Position numbers and translations under genes: made by a program | Assembly: GCF_051401765.1 (NCBI RefSeq) | Contig: NC_135071.1 | Span: 17,090,961-17,154,960, forward strand | Direction: 5' to 3' | DNA from: Calliopsis andreniformis | Lineage: Eukaryota > Arthropoda > Insecta > Hymenoptera > Andrenidae | Length of the DNA stretch: 64,000 bases | Shown: positions 1 to 12,400 of the stretch, piece after piece | How the letters are laid out: each line of letters begins with the position of its first letter | Numbering within the stretch: position 1 is the first letter of the stretch | Notes under the pieces: generated by a model | What the model was told of the DNA's origin: nothing | Databases searched by the model: none | What the model saw: only the letters and a program-made list of their open reading frames with translations

Positions 1-1724
1 ACTAAAAACACAATAATTTTTCGTGTTGGAAAGATAAAAGACAATAATTGTTGAAATTTTTTTGAAACGTTACAATTGCCGCCGAACACTGTCATTGGTT
101 GATAGAAAATTCGTCGCGCGCAGTTTCAAGCTAATTCGTCGTTCGTGCAATTCAAAAATGATCAGTTATGTCCATCATCAAGCCTCGAGTACTGTCATGC
201 TGTGTATCTGCGCCTTGTATTCGGCAAATGTGAGTATGTTTTTTGAATATAAAAAATGTGGTAGTATTCTTAAAGGATTTTTGTTGTACTTGTCTGTATA
301 AATTGACCAATGAAATCGCGTAATATTTATTCGATCGCCTTTTGCTTCATTTTTTACTTCTTGCTTATTTTAAGATTCATGCATAATCGAACTTCTCTCA
401 ATTCGAATAGAGTAGTTATTTATGTGTGTATTCAAGAATGACTATAATATGAGGTCATTTCGCGTCTTCTGTTTATTAATTAAATCAGTTACTTCTTTGA
501 TGGATGATGCTAAAAATGGTTACATCATTTCCATTGATATTCAAAGCATATGAAGAAGTGAGTAACAATGTGATTTCATGTACACATATATACATATGTA
601 TATGTATATATATGTATGCATGTTTATCTAGTGGATGTTACTTTTGCGCAGAATTTTGTTTATAGAAAATAATATCTAAGAATTTTATTATTTTTCGTGG
701 GTAACCTAATAAACGTTCATTTCATTACAAATTATTTGCCTCTAGAAATATGTTAACTGCTATTAACACAAATACTCTATAAATACTCTATAACCAATAA
801 ACGTTGTCATCACATCTATTCTGATTATGTCGCTCCGACGATTTTAACGTAAATATTTGCACGATTTCCCAACAATTTTACGTTCAAACGGTTGGAAAAT
901 CGTTGCCGCCTGGTCAAATTCAGTTTCACAGCCGAAAATTGCCGAAGGCACGTTCGGCTCGTTCGGGTGACCACATAGAAAATGGAGTTTGAGCGAAGCA
1001 AGCAGAGCAGCAATTCGCCATCGTTGATGGGCGCACAACGATCGTTCTGAGCTGGCTGCGTCGTGTACACCGTGACAAACGTGTATTTTTGTGCTTAATG
1101 CGAGCAAAAACTACGCCGAGGTGAAAGCACAGCTGTTTGGGAAACGTACAGAGGTGAGCTTGATCGAGTAGCAGGGTATTTAAGGGTGAAAAGACAGGAC
1201 GAAAAGTCTGGGTATTGGCGACCATCCGTTTACAGAACGCATAAACCATAATCTGCGCATGCGCGATCGCGGGAACGATAAATTTACGCAGAACGCCGAG
1301 TGTTCGTGGTTGTGAAGACTTCGCGGGACAAACGATTGGTTTAATCACGAAAACTTACGATTTTCAAAAATGCGAACGTAATGTAGAAGAATTTTTGTCT
1401 ATCATATATTTACGTGATAGTACAATCTTAACTTCTACGGGGAATAATACGAATTAACTGTAAAGTGGTTTCCCACACAATGTTTCCTATGTTGTCTTAC
1501 CGATAACATTTAATTTATGTCAGCTCGTGATTTTGCTTCTGAACCATTTGTTTGCCACGTAGAATTTATGTGCAGGATATTTTCTAAATACGGCTTAAGT
1601 ATTTTGTAGTTTTCTAATATTTTATATTTTTATACTTATGCTTGTTTTTCCTGAATTATTATAGTCACTAGTGATTCAGAAATAAATTAGATTTCTAGTT
1701 CACTTTTGTTTGTTTCTTTTTCAG
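1..1724 (+). other. Upstream region of bin3, probable 5' UTR exons and intron
   Basis: No convincing coding sequence. An acceptor with a T-rich tract ends at 1724, ten bases before the bin3 ATG, so bin3 has at least one upstream non-coding exon. Two positions look like donors for such exons: CAAAT/GTGAGTATG with the intron starting at 230, and CAGAG/GTGAGC with the intron starting at 1154. Both lie in locally GC-richer sequence. The choice between them, or use of both as alternative first exons, is inference. Confidence 0.4.
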
Positions 1725-1734
1725 ATTCTGCAAC

Positions 1735-4285
1735 ATGTCATCTGCACAAGTCGATCGTCCTACCAAAATGACTTATACGAATAAGAAGGAGAACGAGAAA
1801 TCAAGGAAAGCTTTCAACAACTCTCATAAGAAACACAAGCATGAGGATAATCGCCATTTTAAGTTTGGACGCAAGCGTCTTCAGAGCTTCACAAACAATG
1901 GTAAATTCTTTCCACCATATAAACGTAGAAAGAAGGAGGGCATAATTATTCCTCCAACAAAGTTTCTGCTTGGTGGCAATATATGCGATCCACTAAATTT
2001 GAATAGTATGCAAGATGAAGAGATAAATAGAGCTATGAATGCTGTCACCCCTAAATCTAGCCCTCTTCCAACACCTAAGCATAAAAAAGAGGTCATTGAA
2101 GTCATTATTCCACCAAATATCTGTGATCCCTTGAATTTGAACAATTGTAATGACAACGACAATGATGAGTATGAAAAGCAACTTATCTCTCCTACGAAAA
2201 AAGGTTCTAAGCGCAGAAATAGAAAGAAGAAACGGGCATCTTCAGGTTCTGGGAAAGATGATACAGGTGATCTACCTGAAACTAAAACTAAAGACTGTGA
2301 TACAACTGATATTACAGAACCGATGGAGCAGGCTGCATCAGAAAATGTTGCAACTGAGCAACAACATTCACGTTCAAGTTCACCACCACCTAATCAACCT
2401 AAAGAACCTAAGCCAGAAAGTCCCCAAAAGGACAAAAATAAATTGCGATTGAAAGGTTTAGAAGAGCCTAAAGATAAAAGGCTGCGTAAAATGGATGTTA
2501 AAGATAAAATTGTGAGTCCTGTCATTCCTCAACCTGGAGCATGGAAGCCCAGACCACAGCATCGGCCCAGCCAAGATAAGAAAAAGAAGCAAACAATGCC
2601 AAACTTCAGAGAGAAAGATGCACGTTTTCAATATGGCAATTACAATAGGTACTACGGATATCGTAATTCTCATTATGACGTGGACCCAAGACTGACAGTG
2701 TTCGCTCAACGCAAAGAACTGTTCATTGGGAAAGATGTACTCGACATTGGTTGCAATATTGGCCATATTACTCTGTCTGTTGCAAGAGATTTCTCTGCTC
2801 GCAGTGTATCTGGTATAGACATTGATCGAACCCTCATCAATATTGCTAGGAAAAATATCAAATACTATGTCAATTGTGTACAGTCCCCTGCCGGTAACGA
2901 AGACAGAGATCATCAGGATGTAAACTTCTTCCCAATGTCTATGCCGATCAATTATGGACCAGTTGATATTCCAGGTTTCACAAAGGATAAAAATGACAAA
3001 GGTTTTCCTTATAATGTCACTTTCGTGCAGGTATTGTATCTAAATTATAATAATAATGATAATAATATACAATGTCTTATAAAGTACAATTTATCCTTTA
3101 AATTACGGGAAATCTAAATATTCTTATTTTTAGGGCAATTATGTACTCGAGGACGATGCACTGTTATGTACGGAGCAACCACAGTTCGATACCATTCTCT
3201 GCTTATCAATCACAAAGTGGATACACTTAAACTTCGGAGACGCTGGTCTCAAACAGGCGTTCAAGCGAATGTACGCACAGTTACGACCTGGGGGAGTTCT
3301 GTTGCTGGAGCCTCAAAGCTGGGGCAGTTACTTCAGGAAAAAGAATCTTACAGTAAGTGTTCTATGATTTTGAACTCGTATTCATTTATTTACTGTGTAC
3401 ATGTATTAATTTATGTATGTTTCTTAGGAACGAATATACAAGAATTACCAAAGTATCGAGTTTCGACCGCACAGTTTTACCCAGTATCTCCTTTCCCCAG
3501 AAGTTGGCTTTTCCAAGTGCGAGGTACTGTCGATTCCTCCACATCCATCGAAAGGGTTCCAGCGACCAGTATATTTGTTTACCAAAGCTGGCTGCTCGCA
3601 AGCTTCTTCAAGCGAGAACACATCAAAACGACAGGAGAGGAAGGAGCAAGCGAGGAGGGAAACAGAGCGACGGGAATACGAGCAAAAGCTTTTCGAAAAA
3701 GACGTAACCCAGACCAAGCAGGGGAACATGTCAGAAATTAGCCAACAGAGTAACGAATCTATGAGTCAGTATGAACAATTAGAAAATGTTTATGCACCTA
3801 GCGCAACACCTTGCTACGATACACCCGGTTACAATAACGATAGTCAGCCAGCAGACCCCTCGAAGATGTGTTACTTGGATGTAAGTATGGAGAGCGACAA
3901 GGCAGAACAAGAGAGTCAAACCAGTCAACAAAACAACGAGCCATCAACAGAAAGTCAAACTTTGAGGAAACGAAACATCGATATGGCGAATGACAATGCT
4001 TGCGCTGTAGGGACAAAGAAGTTCAGAACAGTAAACAAGATAGACAATGAACAGTCTAAGACGGTCGTCGACAAGAAGGAAAGAAAAATAGGAGCAGAAC
4101 CTGTGGCTAAAAATAAAAGCAAATCGGTGACTGAGGATAGCAGAAACAAAAATAGCAAGAACACAGAGGACAAACAAGATACAAGGCCTGAGGAGCAAAG
4201 GGACCAGGAAAGCGGATCTAGGAGTCTAAAGGAGGAGAAGCAGACAGAGACGCAACCCTGCAAACTGACCTTGGACAACACGTAA
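1735..4285 (+). CDS. bin3: 7SK snRNA methylphosphate capping enzyme (Bin3/MEPCE)
   Basis: An S-adenosylmethionine-dependent RNA methyltransferase that caps the gamma-phosphate of 7SK snRNA and stabilises the 7SK/P-TEFb complex in the nucleus (family knowledge). Three coding exons keep frame: 1735-3030, 3134-3352 and 3428-4285, giving 790 aa. The N-terminal part is basic and carries two copies of an NICDPLNLN motif, as MEPCE proteins do. The Bin3 domain starts near aa 305 with [17 protein letters not shown] motif [13 protein letters not shown], is at about aa 335. Exon 2 holds [20 protein letters not shown] and [14 protein letters not shown]. The domain closes in exon 3 with [13 protein letters not shown] near aa 560. 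About 230 aa of charged, Gln/Ser/Lys-rich sequence then follow, which is long for the family and looks disordered. The ATG at 1735 is preceded closely by a splice acceptor. The match to the family is very strong. Confidence 0.96.
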
Positions 4286-4777
4286 ATCATCCTCATTGAT
4301 GTCCTCTCAAAGTAGAAAAAGAATGGTGCTACCACGCAGACTTCGGCCTGTTTGGTTATCCATTTACTTGGCTAATTCTTTCTTTTTGTTTTTGCCTGTC
4401 CTTCCATTCGCTGTTTATCTTGTAAACACTCCGAGAATTGATTGTTTTACGATAGAAGATTCATCGCGATAATAGCGATAAGTGAATGAGAAGACTCTGA
4501 GAGATACTTTTTCGAAACCTTTCTCGATTCTAGATTTCCGTTAGTATATAGTTCCGTTGTTCGTTTCTTTCTTTCTTTTTTTTCTTTTTTTTCATTAAGA
4601 TTTTTACGCCGAGTAAACGGATAGATTTCCCTTTTAGAATACCTGGTGAGGGTTTCAGTGTATATCTGTATCGCGTCTGAAATCGATCTCGAATATTAGA
4701 GGGAAGATATCTAGTTGTTACGTGTGACGCAACGTGGTGATCCATTAGAGAGGTACAGAGAGATAAACTTGAGGAGG

Positions 4778-4783
4778 AATAAA
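4778..4783 (+). terminator. Candidate poly(A) signal for bin3
   Basis: AATAAA about 490 bases after the bin3 stop codon. Another AATAAA lies near 7097, so the 3' UTR could be much longer; the sequence alone cannot decide. Confidence 0.35.
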
Positions 4784-5144
4784 CGGGATGTAAACCAGCA
4801 CTGTACATGATATAAAAATTGTATCGCTTTACTCGTAGTATGTATGTGACATAGCGATTACAGAGCGTGTGTATAATCTGGCTGTGCCTGACCGCATAAA
4901 CTTAGTAAGAAAGGACAAGACGATGATAATGATAATAATGATGGGCGAAGCAAATTCCAAGTACGTGCCTAATATTGTAAAGCGTTTTGCATTGTGCTAT
5001 ACTATCAGAGAGTACGATCCCAATGACAAAATGTCTTTGAAAATGATCCGCATAAAATAATTATAAAATGGTGAAGAACACGGGGAAACGAGAAGATTCT
5101 TCTTTATCGTTGTTCTTGTTTAAATAGAATCTGATACTATATCT

Positions 5145-5164
5145 AAAAAAAAAAAAAAAAAAAA
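5145..5164 (+). repeat. Poly(A) run
   Basis: Twenty consecutive A residues followed by a TAATAATAATG stretch. Not flanked by an obvious retroposed gene. Confidence 0.9.
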
Positions 5165-6149
5165 GTAATAATAATGCAATGTCTTTAAGACAATCTTGAT
5201 GTAACCATAAAGTGACCTTGAAAGCCATGGACAATTCTAAAATAATCTTGAAGTCTCTGAGACTTGATATGATCTCAAAGGCCTTAAAATAATTCTGTAA
5301 TTATATCAGAGGCCTTGAGATAATTTTGAAAAAAATCTTGTTGGCCTTATAAGAAATTTGGGAACACTTTTTCAGATTTTGTGTAGAATTATGACGGAAC
5401 AAAGTTTTCTTGCGTTTCCTAGTGTCCTTCATATCATTTAGGAATTATTTCATTCGGTATTAACCTAGACACCCTGGATATATTTAACAAGTTAGTCAAC
5501 CGAAGGCTAACACTTTCTTAATTTTACCTCGTCTTTCGAAGGAGGAGCAAGAATAGATATTAGGAGCGATAAAGGGGAAATGAACATTCGGATTGTACTC
5601 CGGAATTCAAACTGTTCCGTTCTCGCAATCGTACCGCTGCCATACAATCGTCTTTCCATATGCAAACAAAAAAAAAAGAGAAAAAGAAGCAAAGAACGAA
5701 GCGGAACAGCCAGCACAGACAGTTCTCTTTGAAAGCCACCCTGTATCTGAACTAGAGAGGAAAAGAAGGGAAAGCAAAAAGATCACAGTTATCTTAATCA
5801 TGTTCATCTATTGCGAGGACATTGTCTACTTCTTTACTGTTGTATGTTTATTCTCGCAATCGACTCGACATGGTAGACAATATCCCCCCAGTTTAATGAG
5901 AATATTATCTCTTGTTGATCGTACTGAACAGGATAGAAAGATTCGATCATGGTTTTTTGTTCTGTTTTTTTCCTTTTTGGGAATCATACGCGAGAACGAA
6001 AATACTGTACAGAGAGCGTTGTGTTGAGCGTGAGACGGATAAATGAATCTTATCGTTTGGGAAACTTTAGACTGTAGAACTGTAAATTTATGTAATTTTA
6101 GAGAATCCGAGCGGCGTATTGTTTCATATAGTTGTTATTTATTTATGAC

Positions 6150-6204
6150 GAGAGAAAGAGAGAGCGTGTGTGAGAGGGAGAGCGAGAGAGAGGAAGGAAG
6201 AAAA
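6150..6204 (+). repeat. GA-rich simple repeat
   Basis: Imperfect AG/GA repeats with interspersed GTGTGT, such as AGAGAAAGAGAGAGCG. Confidence 0.85.
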
Positions 6205-9200
6205 AGAACCGAGAGAACTTTTTGAATTTATTGTCGTGGACGACCCTGGCGTTTTCAGTTGCCGAAAGTATTATTGTATCGTTGACAAAGATCACATACA
6301 CTCCCATCGTAGAGAAAGAAGAAGAAGGGAGAACAGAGGGTTTTAGATGATAGACTCGCGTTTGTATAAATGTTCCTCAGAGAATAGTTACAGACAGGGG
6401 AAGAGGAAGAGAAAGAGGAATAGCGATGAAAGCTTCCGGAAGCGCGCACGTACAGGCGGCTTTTCTTCTTGTATTATCTAGTCTGTGTGTATTCACGGAG
6501 AAAGAATAGAATGATCACGCGACAGTCACTTCTGCCTGAAACGAAAAAAAGAAAACGAAGAGCTTTTACTCGATTTGGAATTTCTCCTGCGTGCTCCAGT
6601 AACACTTCTGGTCGAGCTTGTTTCGTGCGCTGTATTTCTCGATTGTGACCACTTTTTTTTTCTGAAATCGTCAACTCGCAGGATTAGGAACCAGAAGTTG
6701 ACGAGGAAAACGCGTCGATAGACCTGCCTTCCTCGATTTAATCGATCCTTTTTTTACTTATAGTATGTAACGATAGTATTTCAGAGGCTGTTCTACGTTT
6801 TTTTATATTTTCCTCTTTTGGTTTAAACTGCAACGCACGAACACCTTCGAACAGGAATGTGGACCGACGCGTTTTAATTTGTTCCTTGAATGTTCATCGC
6901 CTGGTGCAATATCGGTTGGAGTGTCAGAGGAGGATGAGAACATGGACGGTCGAGAGCGACGCGACGACGAAACAGCACAAATCGACTTCGGGCGCAATCA
7001 ATTTTCCATGTTGTGTTTGAGAGAATGATAAATATGATATTGAACCACTTAGACGCTTACCAGGAACACTCATAGTGTAAGAGATCAAATTAATTAATAA
7101 AGAACCGCTTTGAGTCACCGACTCTTATTTTCTACACTTTTGTGTGCATGGGTAAGTGAGAGTTGTATGCAACGATAGTGAATTGTGTAGAGTACTAAAA
7201 TACCACGTCTGAATTACTTCACAGTTTACCAACACATTTTTTTTTTACTTTTAGAACTTCCTTCAATCACCAGAAACATCCAAGAACGCAATCCTTTACC
7301 TACTTCGAGTATTTTAAATCTAGAGACCCAGTGGAAGCAAATATTCAATCACTATATATCTAATGTGCAGAATTTATTGTAATAAGATAGCTTTTCTACA
7401 CTGTTACATTACGCTAAGGAGGAGGGGGGATCGTTGAAATCCGTATCATTTTTTAATCAGTTTTGTTTCGGGGTGCATCGAAGACCAAAATTCAGTCCTG
7501 TCAGCGATCAGTGACATTCAGGAGTTTATGATCACCTCTATACACATTAATCCATTTGCATCAACAATATGTACATCTACAATATTTGAAAAACTTTCGT
7601 CAAGCGGCCACAAATTCACTCTACGCTACTTTTCTTAATAGAAGAAAACGAATTTTCCTTTCGTTCACCTCTAAGGAACGATCCATGAACGACACAAAAG
7701 TTCGATGATGCAAATGATTTAATAACAACAATTGCTCGCGCTCTAGGTGTACTTGCAGAGCAGCATGCACCGAAAGGACTGCCAGAGGAATTACAATCGA
7801 TCCTCTGACATTAGACAATCATCGACAAACGTTATCCTGTGAACTTGAACTTTACAAAAATTCCATGGACCGTATAGAACGTAAAAAAGGGTTGCTTCTC
7901 ACGCTACTGTGAAAGAGGGTTTAGAAAACACGCGGACCGCGACAAAAATTTCGAGCATCGATGCCTTGGCAGTGACGATCCCGTGCTTCTACCTATCTCG
8001 ACTAACAAAATGACAAGTTCTCTTAACATTCTTTACCTCTACCTTTATATATATTTATTTCTTCATAATAATAATAATGTATCGCTTTAAACTCTCGTAT
8101 AATCTATGTTTCTTTTGTCGTCTTATCTAGAAACGTGTGAATGGAGGGAGGACCGACAAAAAAGGCGCGTTGACCCGCAACAGCATAATATGTATTCCTA
8201 AAATCCTTGTGATAACGACGAAGAATAAACAAGTCGATCGTCCTGCCCATACAAAGGTGCCTGGGTTTCTTAGAAACATCTCTCCTGGGGACATTTCGCG
8301 TCTATTTTCGTCGCTTAAGGTCTACAAGGGGCGCCAGCGCCCCGGGATTCTTCTTTTACAATTATTTCTACTGGTACACGCGTGATGTAACGCGTATAGC
8401 TACTTGTATTGTTTCTCGTTGCGCTTGTAAACGTGTAACTGCAACGTCTTAGCACGATAACGGTTATCATTCACGGCTGTTATCGTCGAATGTGTAGAAG
8501 CCGCGACGTGGCTGCGAACAAGGGAAGATAGATCCTCTTCTTCCTCGTTGTTAGTTATTTCCGTCACTGACTGTATCGTCAGCTTTTAGAATGTGATGAA
8601 CGATTCGTGCCCGTTCAGCGTCCGCAATATGTTCCATTAATACTTCATCTGTCGCATATTTTCTAGTTGATTTATGAACCTGACTTCTCAATTTTTTAAC
8701 CTCGGCGATAAGCATGGATCAAGATCAAACTGGTGGTAGAATATTTTATATGCGATAAAGATGAAGTCTTAAGAATCATGATTAACGAAGAAAGAGTCCC
8801 TGAGGGATCTTAGCAGATATCTTGAAGTGGTATTAATTTGATACGCGAATCAATTAATCATCTCCAAGTGAAAGTTAAGCAGGTATTAAACAATCGAACA
8901 TTTAAACGGGATTTTCAAAAGTAGATCTTATCTTCCCTTCTTCGTAAGTCACTTTGTTCGATTAAGTTACTTCTACGTCTCCGAACGACAACTTTCGTCA
9001 CGTCGTTGCCATGTAAAAGTGGTATTGAAAATGTTAAAAATGTCTCGTCTTTAGAACAAGTTGTAACAAGAACGCCAAACAATATTAGCGATAAAAAGTT
9101 TCAGTTTCTTACCAATGACAAATGTGAGTCGTCATTGGGACAAGGTTGAAAGTTCTTTAGAATATTTAGGAATTACTCCGGGATTTAAATTTCATCAGTG

Positions 9201-9418
9201 ACGGCAGAACGCCAGATGTAGACTATTAATTCATTCGAAGTAACGATAAGATAAACATCCGTCGCGTCTACTCATTTATCGGTATTAAAAAACTCCCGCG
9301 ACGGCGTGGAGCGTCGCAAATCATCGTGAATCATGAAGCTGACGGTCGTGTTTGACCTATACTTCACAAAGAATGTGAGAACATCGAGTAATCAGGCTAC
9401 AGTCGATCAATGTTAGTC

Positions 9419-12400
9419 CTATTCGTCGACCAGTTCCCAGAGCATGAGCGCAGCGTCGGTTCCACCGACGGTGACCACGTTCTGGTCGTTGTAGAGGAAC
9501 CTGGCACAGGCCACAAGAGAGCTGTACACCTTCTCCTCCACGTATTCGGCTTTTGCGCTCGTACAGGGGTACCTGAAGAGCCTCAGGTACCCTTCAGCGT
9601 CGCCACTGACCAGCATATCGTGAGCAGCTGATCTACTCGACGTGGTCAGGACTGTTGTCAATGGATAATAACGATTGTTCCACATGCCTGTAGAATTAAA
9701 AACACCAAAGATTACACTGATGTTCTTCTGAAGGTTAGAAGGATTTCTCAACAAGGACCCAATGGTTTCCTAGGGGTCCTATTTTTTGGAAGAATCTTTC
9801 CTGGTGAAGAAAAGGAAGATGGGGATCAGGAAAAAAATGGAGGTAGAAGAGAATCAAGAGCCAAAAATGTTGAGAAACCCTGTTCTAAACCTTGTATAAA
9901 ATTTGTGTAACAGTTTAGGAAGAATTTTATACTCACCAGACACCATGTAACCCACCATGCAATTGTGGGTGTACCACTTGACGTCTTTCATAACCAGTGG
10001 ACTCTTTTCTGAAGACAATGCCTTCACGTCCCCTGCGGAATATAATGTAATGTTACGTTTACCGTATGATTAAAGAGGACTAGAAGAATAGAAGAATAGA
10101 TAACGGTACAGAATACTAGGTCGTAGTCTTGCGTGACTGTCTGGAGAAATCTACTGTCAGAGCTCCAATCGAGCTGCACCAGCGGCTGCGTTCCTCGTAT
10201 CTTATTGCTTTTCTTGTATGAGAATCCGTCTCTAGACACTCTGAAGAGGTACACGCTGCCATTCTGTGACCCCATCGCTACGATCTCGCCAGCTGTTTGA
10301 GATGGATTTGTTCTATGAAGTACTTGAATTTTTGAGATACTTTTACCAAAGACTTCTCTCAAAATCTTACTTGGATTGTAGCCGATGCAAGATAAAGGTG
10401 ATCCACAAACTCTGAGGGTCGCTACAGCTGCACCAGTGTCAGCTGCGAGAACCAGAAGATGACCTTCTGAAGACCCAGCAGCGAGGGCCACTCCGAAAGG
10501 ATGGAATGCTATGCAGATACACTCGAAGCCCACCTGCAAAGGCCCTCGATTATAACAATGCAACAAGTCTTTGATTTCTGCTTCAAACAATTACCTGCGT
10601 CGTCCATAAGAGCTTGTGCCTTCGCCAGAGGGCAATATTCTTGTCGTGACCTGCTGTGGCGAATACCTCATCGTCAGGGTGCACTGCCAGGCCCCATAAT
10701 TGTCTACCATGGCCGAACACCACTTGGTTAAATCTTCTTTGAAGAGATCCTTCCAGTATGTTATTCCTGGTGGTTCCCACGTAAATGTTTCCATCGTTTC
10801 TTCCTGGTCGTTGGGGATAGATGCTACGGACACCACCTACTGCTTCTGGTAGCTAGAAAACACAATTAATCATTAAAGTATCTCTATTAAAAGGAAGAAG
10901 TAGTGTTCTCAAATTTCGTGTAACATAAAGTGATGTACCTTCGTATCAGTGATGCGTTTGTAATTCTGCAAAGAGTCCCAGGCTGCAATCTTGCGATCCT
11001 TCTCTCCTCCAGAGAGCAGCGTACCCTCAGACAACATTACAAGAGAACTAATGCCTTTATTGTGCGCCTCAAACTCCATTCGAACGAAGTAAGCACCATC
11101 AGCATCGACGGAGTAGACAGTGATGAAACCATCACTGTCAGCCGTAACAACGTCACCGTCTTGCTCGAACTGTATGCTTGTCACGTGCGTGCGGGACGGC
11201 TTAAATATCAAAATTGCAATTGAATACGTAAAATGCAAAATTAAACTGCATTTGGTATGTCTAATAAATAAATCATTTCGTTCTGCTCAATCTTACAGGT
11301 TTTATAATGTCCGTCCTCTCAAAGAAACCGTCTTTTCGTCGGTTCCAAAAAGTGAGGTGCCCTCGACCGTGTGTTATCAACAGATTATCGTCAAGGGGAT
11401 GGAACGCTGCTCCAGTCAAGTCTTCTTGCATAGTCTAATATAAAAGACTGGTATTTATCTACGAATATCTTAATGCACTATAAAAAAAAAACGAAGACGA
11501 AGCTTACCGCCACTTTGCCCAGCAAATGGCCCCATTGCCACTGCCACACAGAGAGTATTGCCTCCCTTCCAGCATCCACTGCCAATACATAACTGCCCCC
11601 ATTCTGCGTTTCAGGATACATCAAGTTATTCAATCTTTCGCTGCCTACTTATACTCCAGAAATAACTTCACGCGGATACAATACGTTACCAGCTGAGAAA
11701 AGGCCAAAGCAGAAACTCCCATCTGGAACTCAGTCATCCCGAACACATAAAGGGTGAGAAGAGTCTCTGTCGACCATATGCGAACGTGTGGTTGCGCTTT
11801 CCTGTGTCTCCCGGCTTTTTGCCCGGATGCCACCAGCTCTCTGCTTGGATGGACCTGTAGAGGAACACGTTGAAGCACTTAACGTTTATCTGTCTCATGC
11901 TACAACTTCGGCTGCAACCACTGGCAAAAAGTTTTCGACCAAACGCAATCTTATGAAGTTATTTAACTCTTTGAAACATGGTAAAGTGCCCTACCTTTTT
12001 AATACCTAAATATACATTGTTGGATATTTTTTATATAATCTTGAAAAAGTAAAATTACTGAAGACACAACAATTCCCTAACAGTTCAAATAAAAGGGTAG
12101 TACAACCGAAGCAGCCTCAAAGACAGTACCTCCATGCAGGTGATGTCCTCCGTATGCCCCACATAATGCCGTTGTGCATTTTCCTCTCTGTCGAAGAGAA
12201 CAGCCACGGCAGCGACGTAATACAGCAGCTCTCCACTCGGCAGGACCCAAAGATTTCTTCGTGTATCGGTTCCCCGATACCCGTAAACCCATTCCAGTTG
12301 CAGCTTCTTATCAGGCGGCGAATTGTCCACCGGCGGCAGGTGAGAAGGTGGATAAAAAGAGCGTCTCAGCCCTCTGATCGTTACCCTGGCTGGCTCGTCG

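Larger units (their letters stand above)
4286..9418. other. Gene-free stretch between the convergent bin3 and DCX-EMAP 3' ends
   Basis: No coding sequence supported on either strand. The region holds a 20-base A run at 5145-5164, purine-rich GA/GAA tracts, and AT-rich sequence. It must contain the 3' UTRs of bin3 (from the left) and DCX-EMAP (from the right). Short open frames at 5593-6027, 8137-8385 and elsewhere have no recognisable protein features and no good splice context. Confidence 0.6.
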
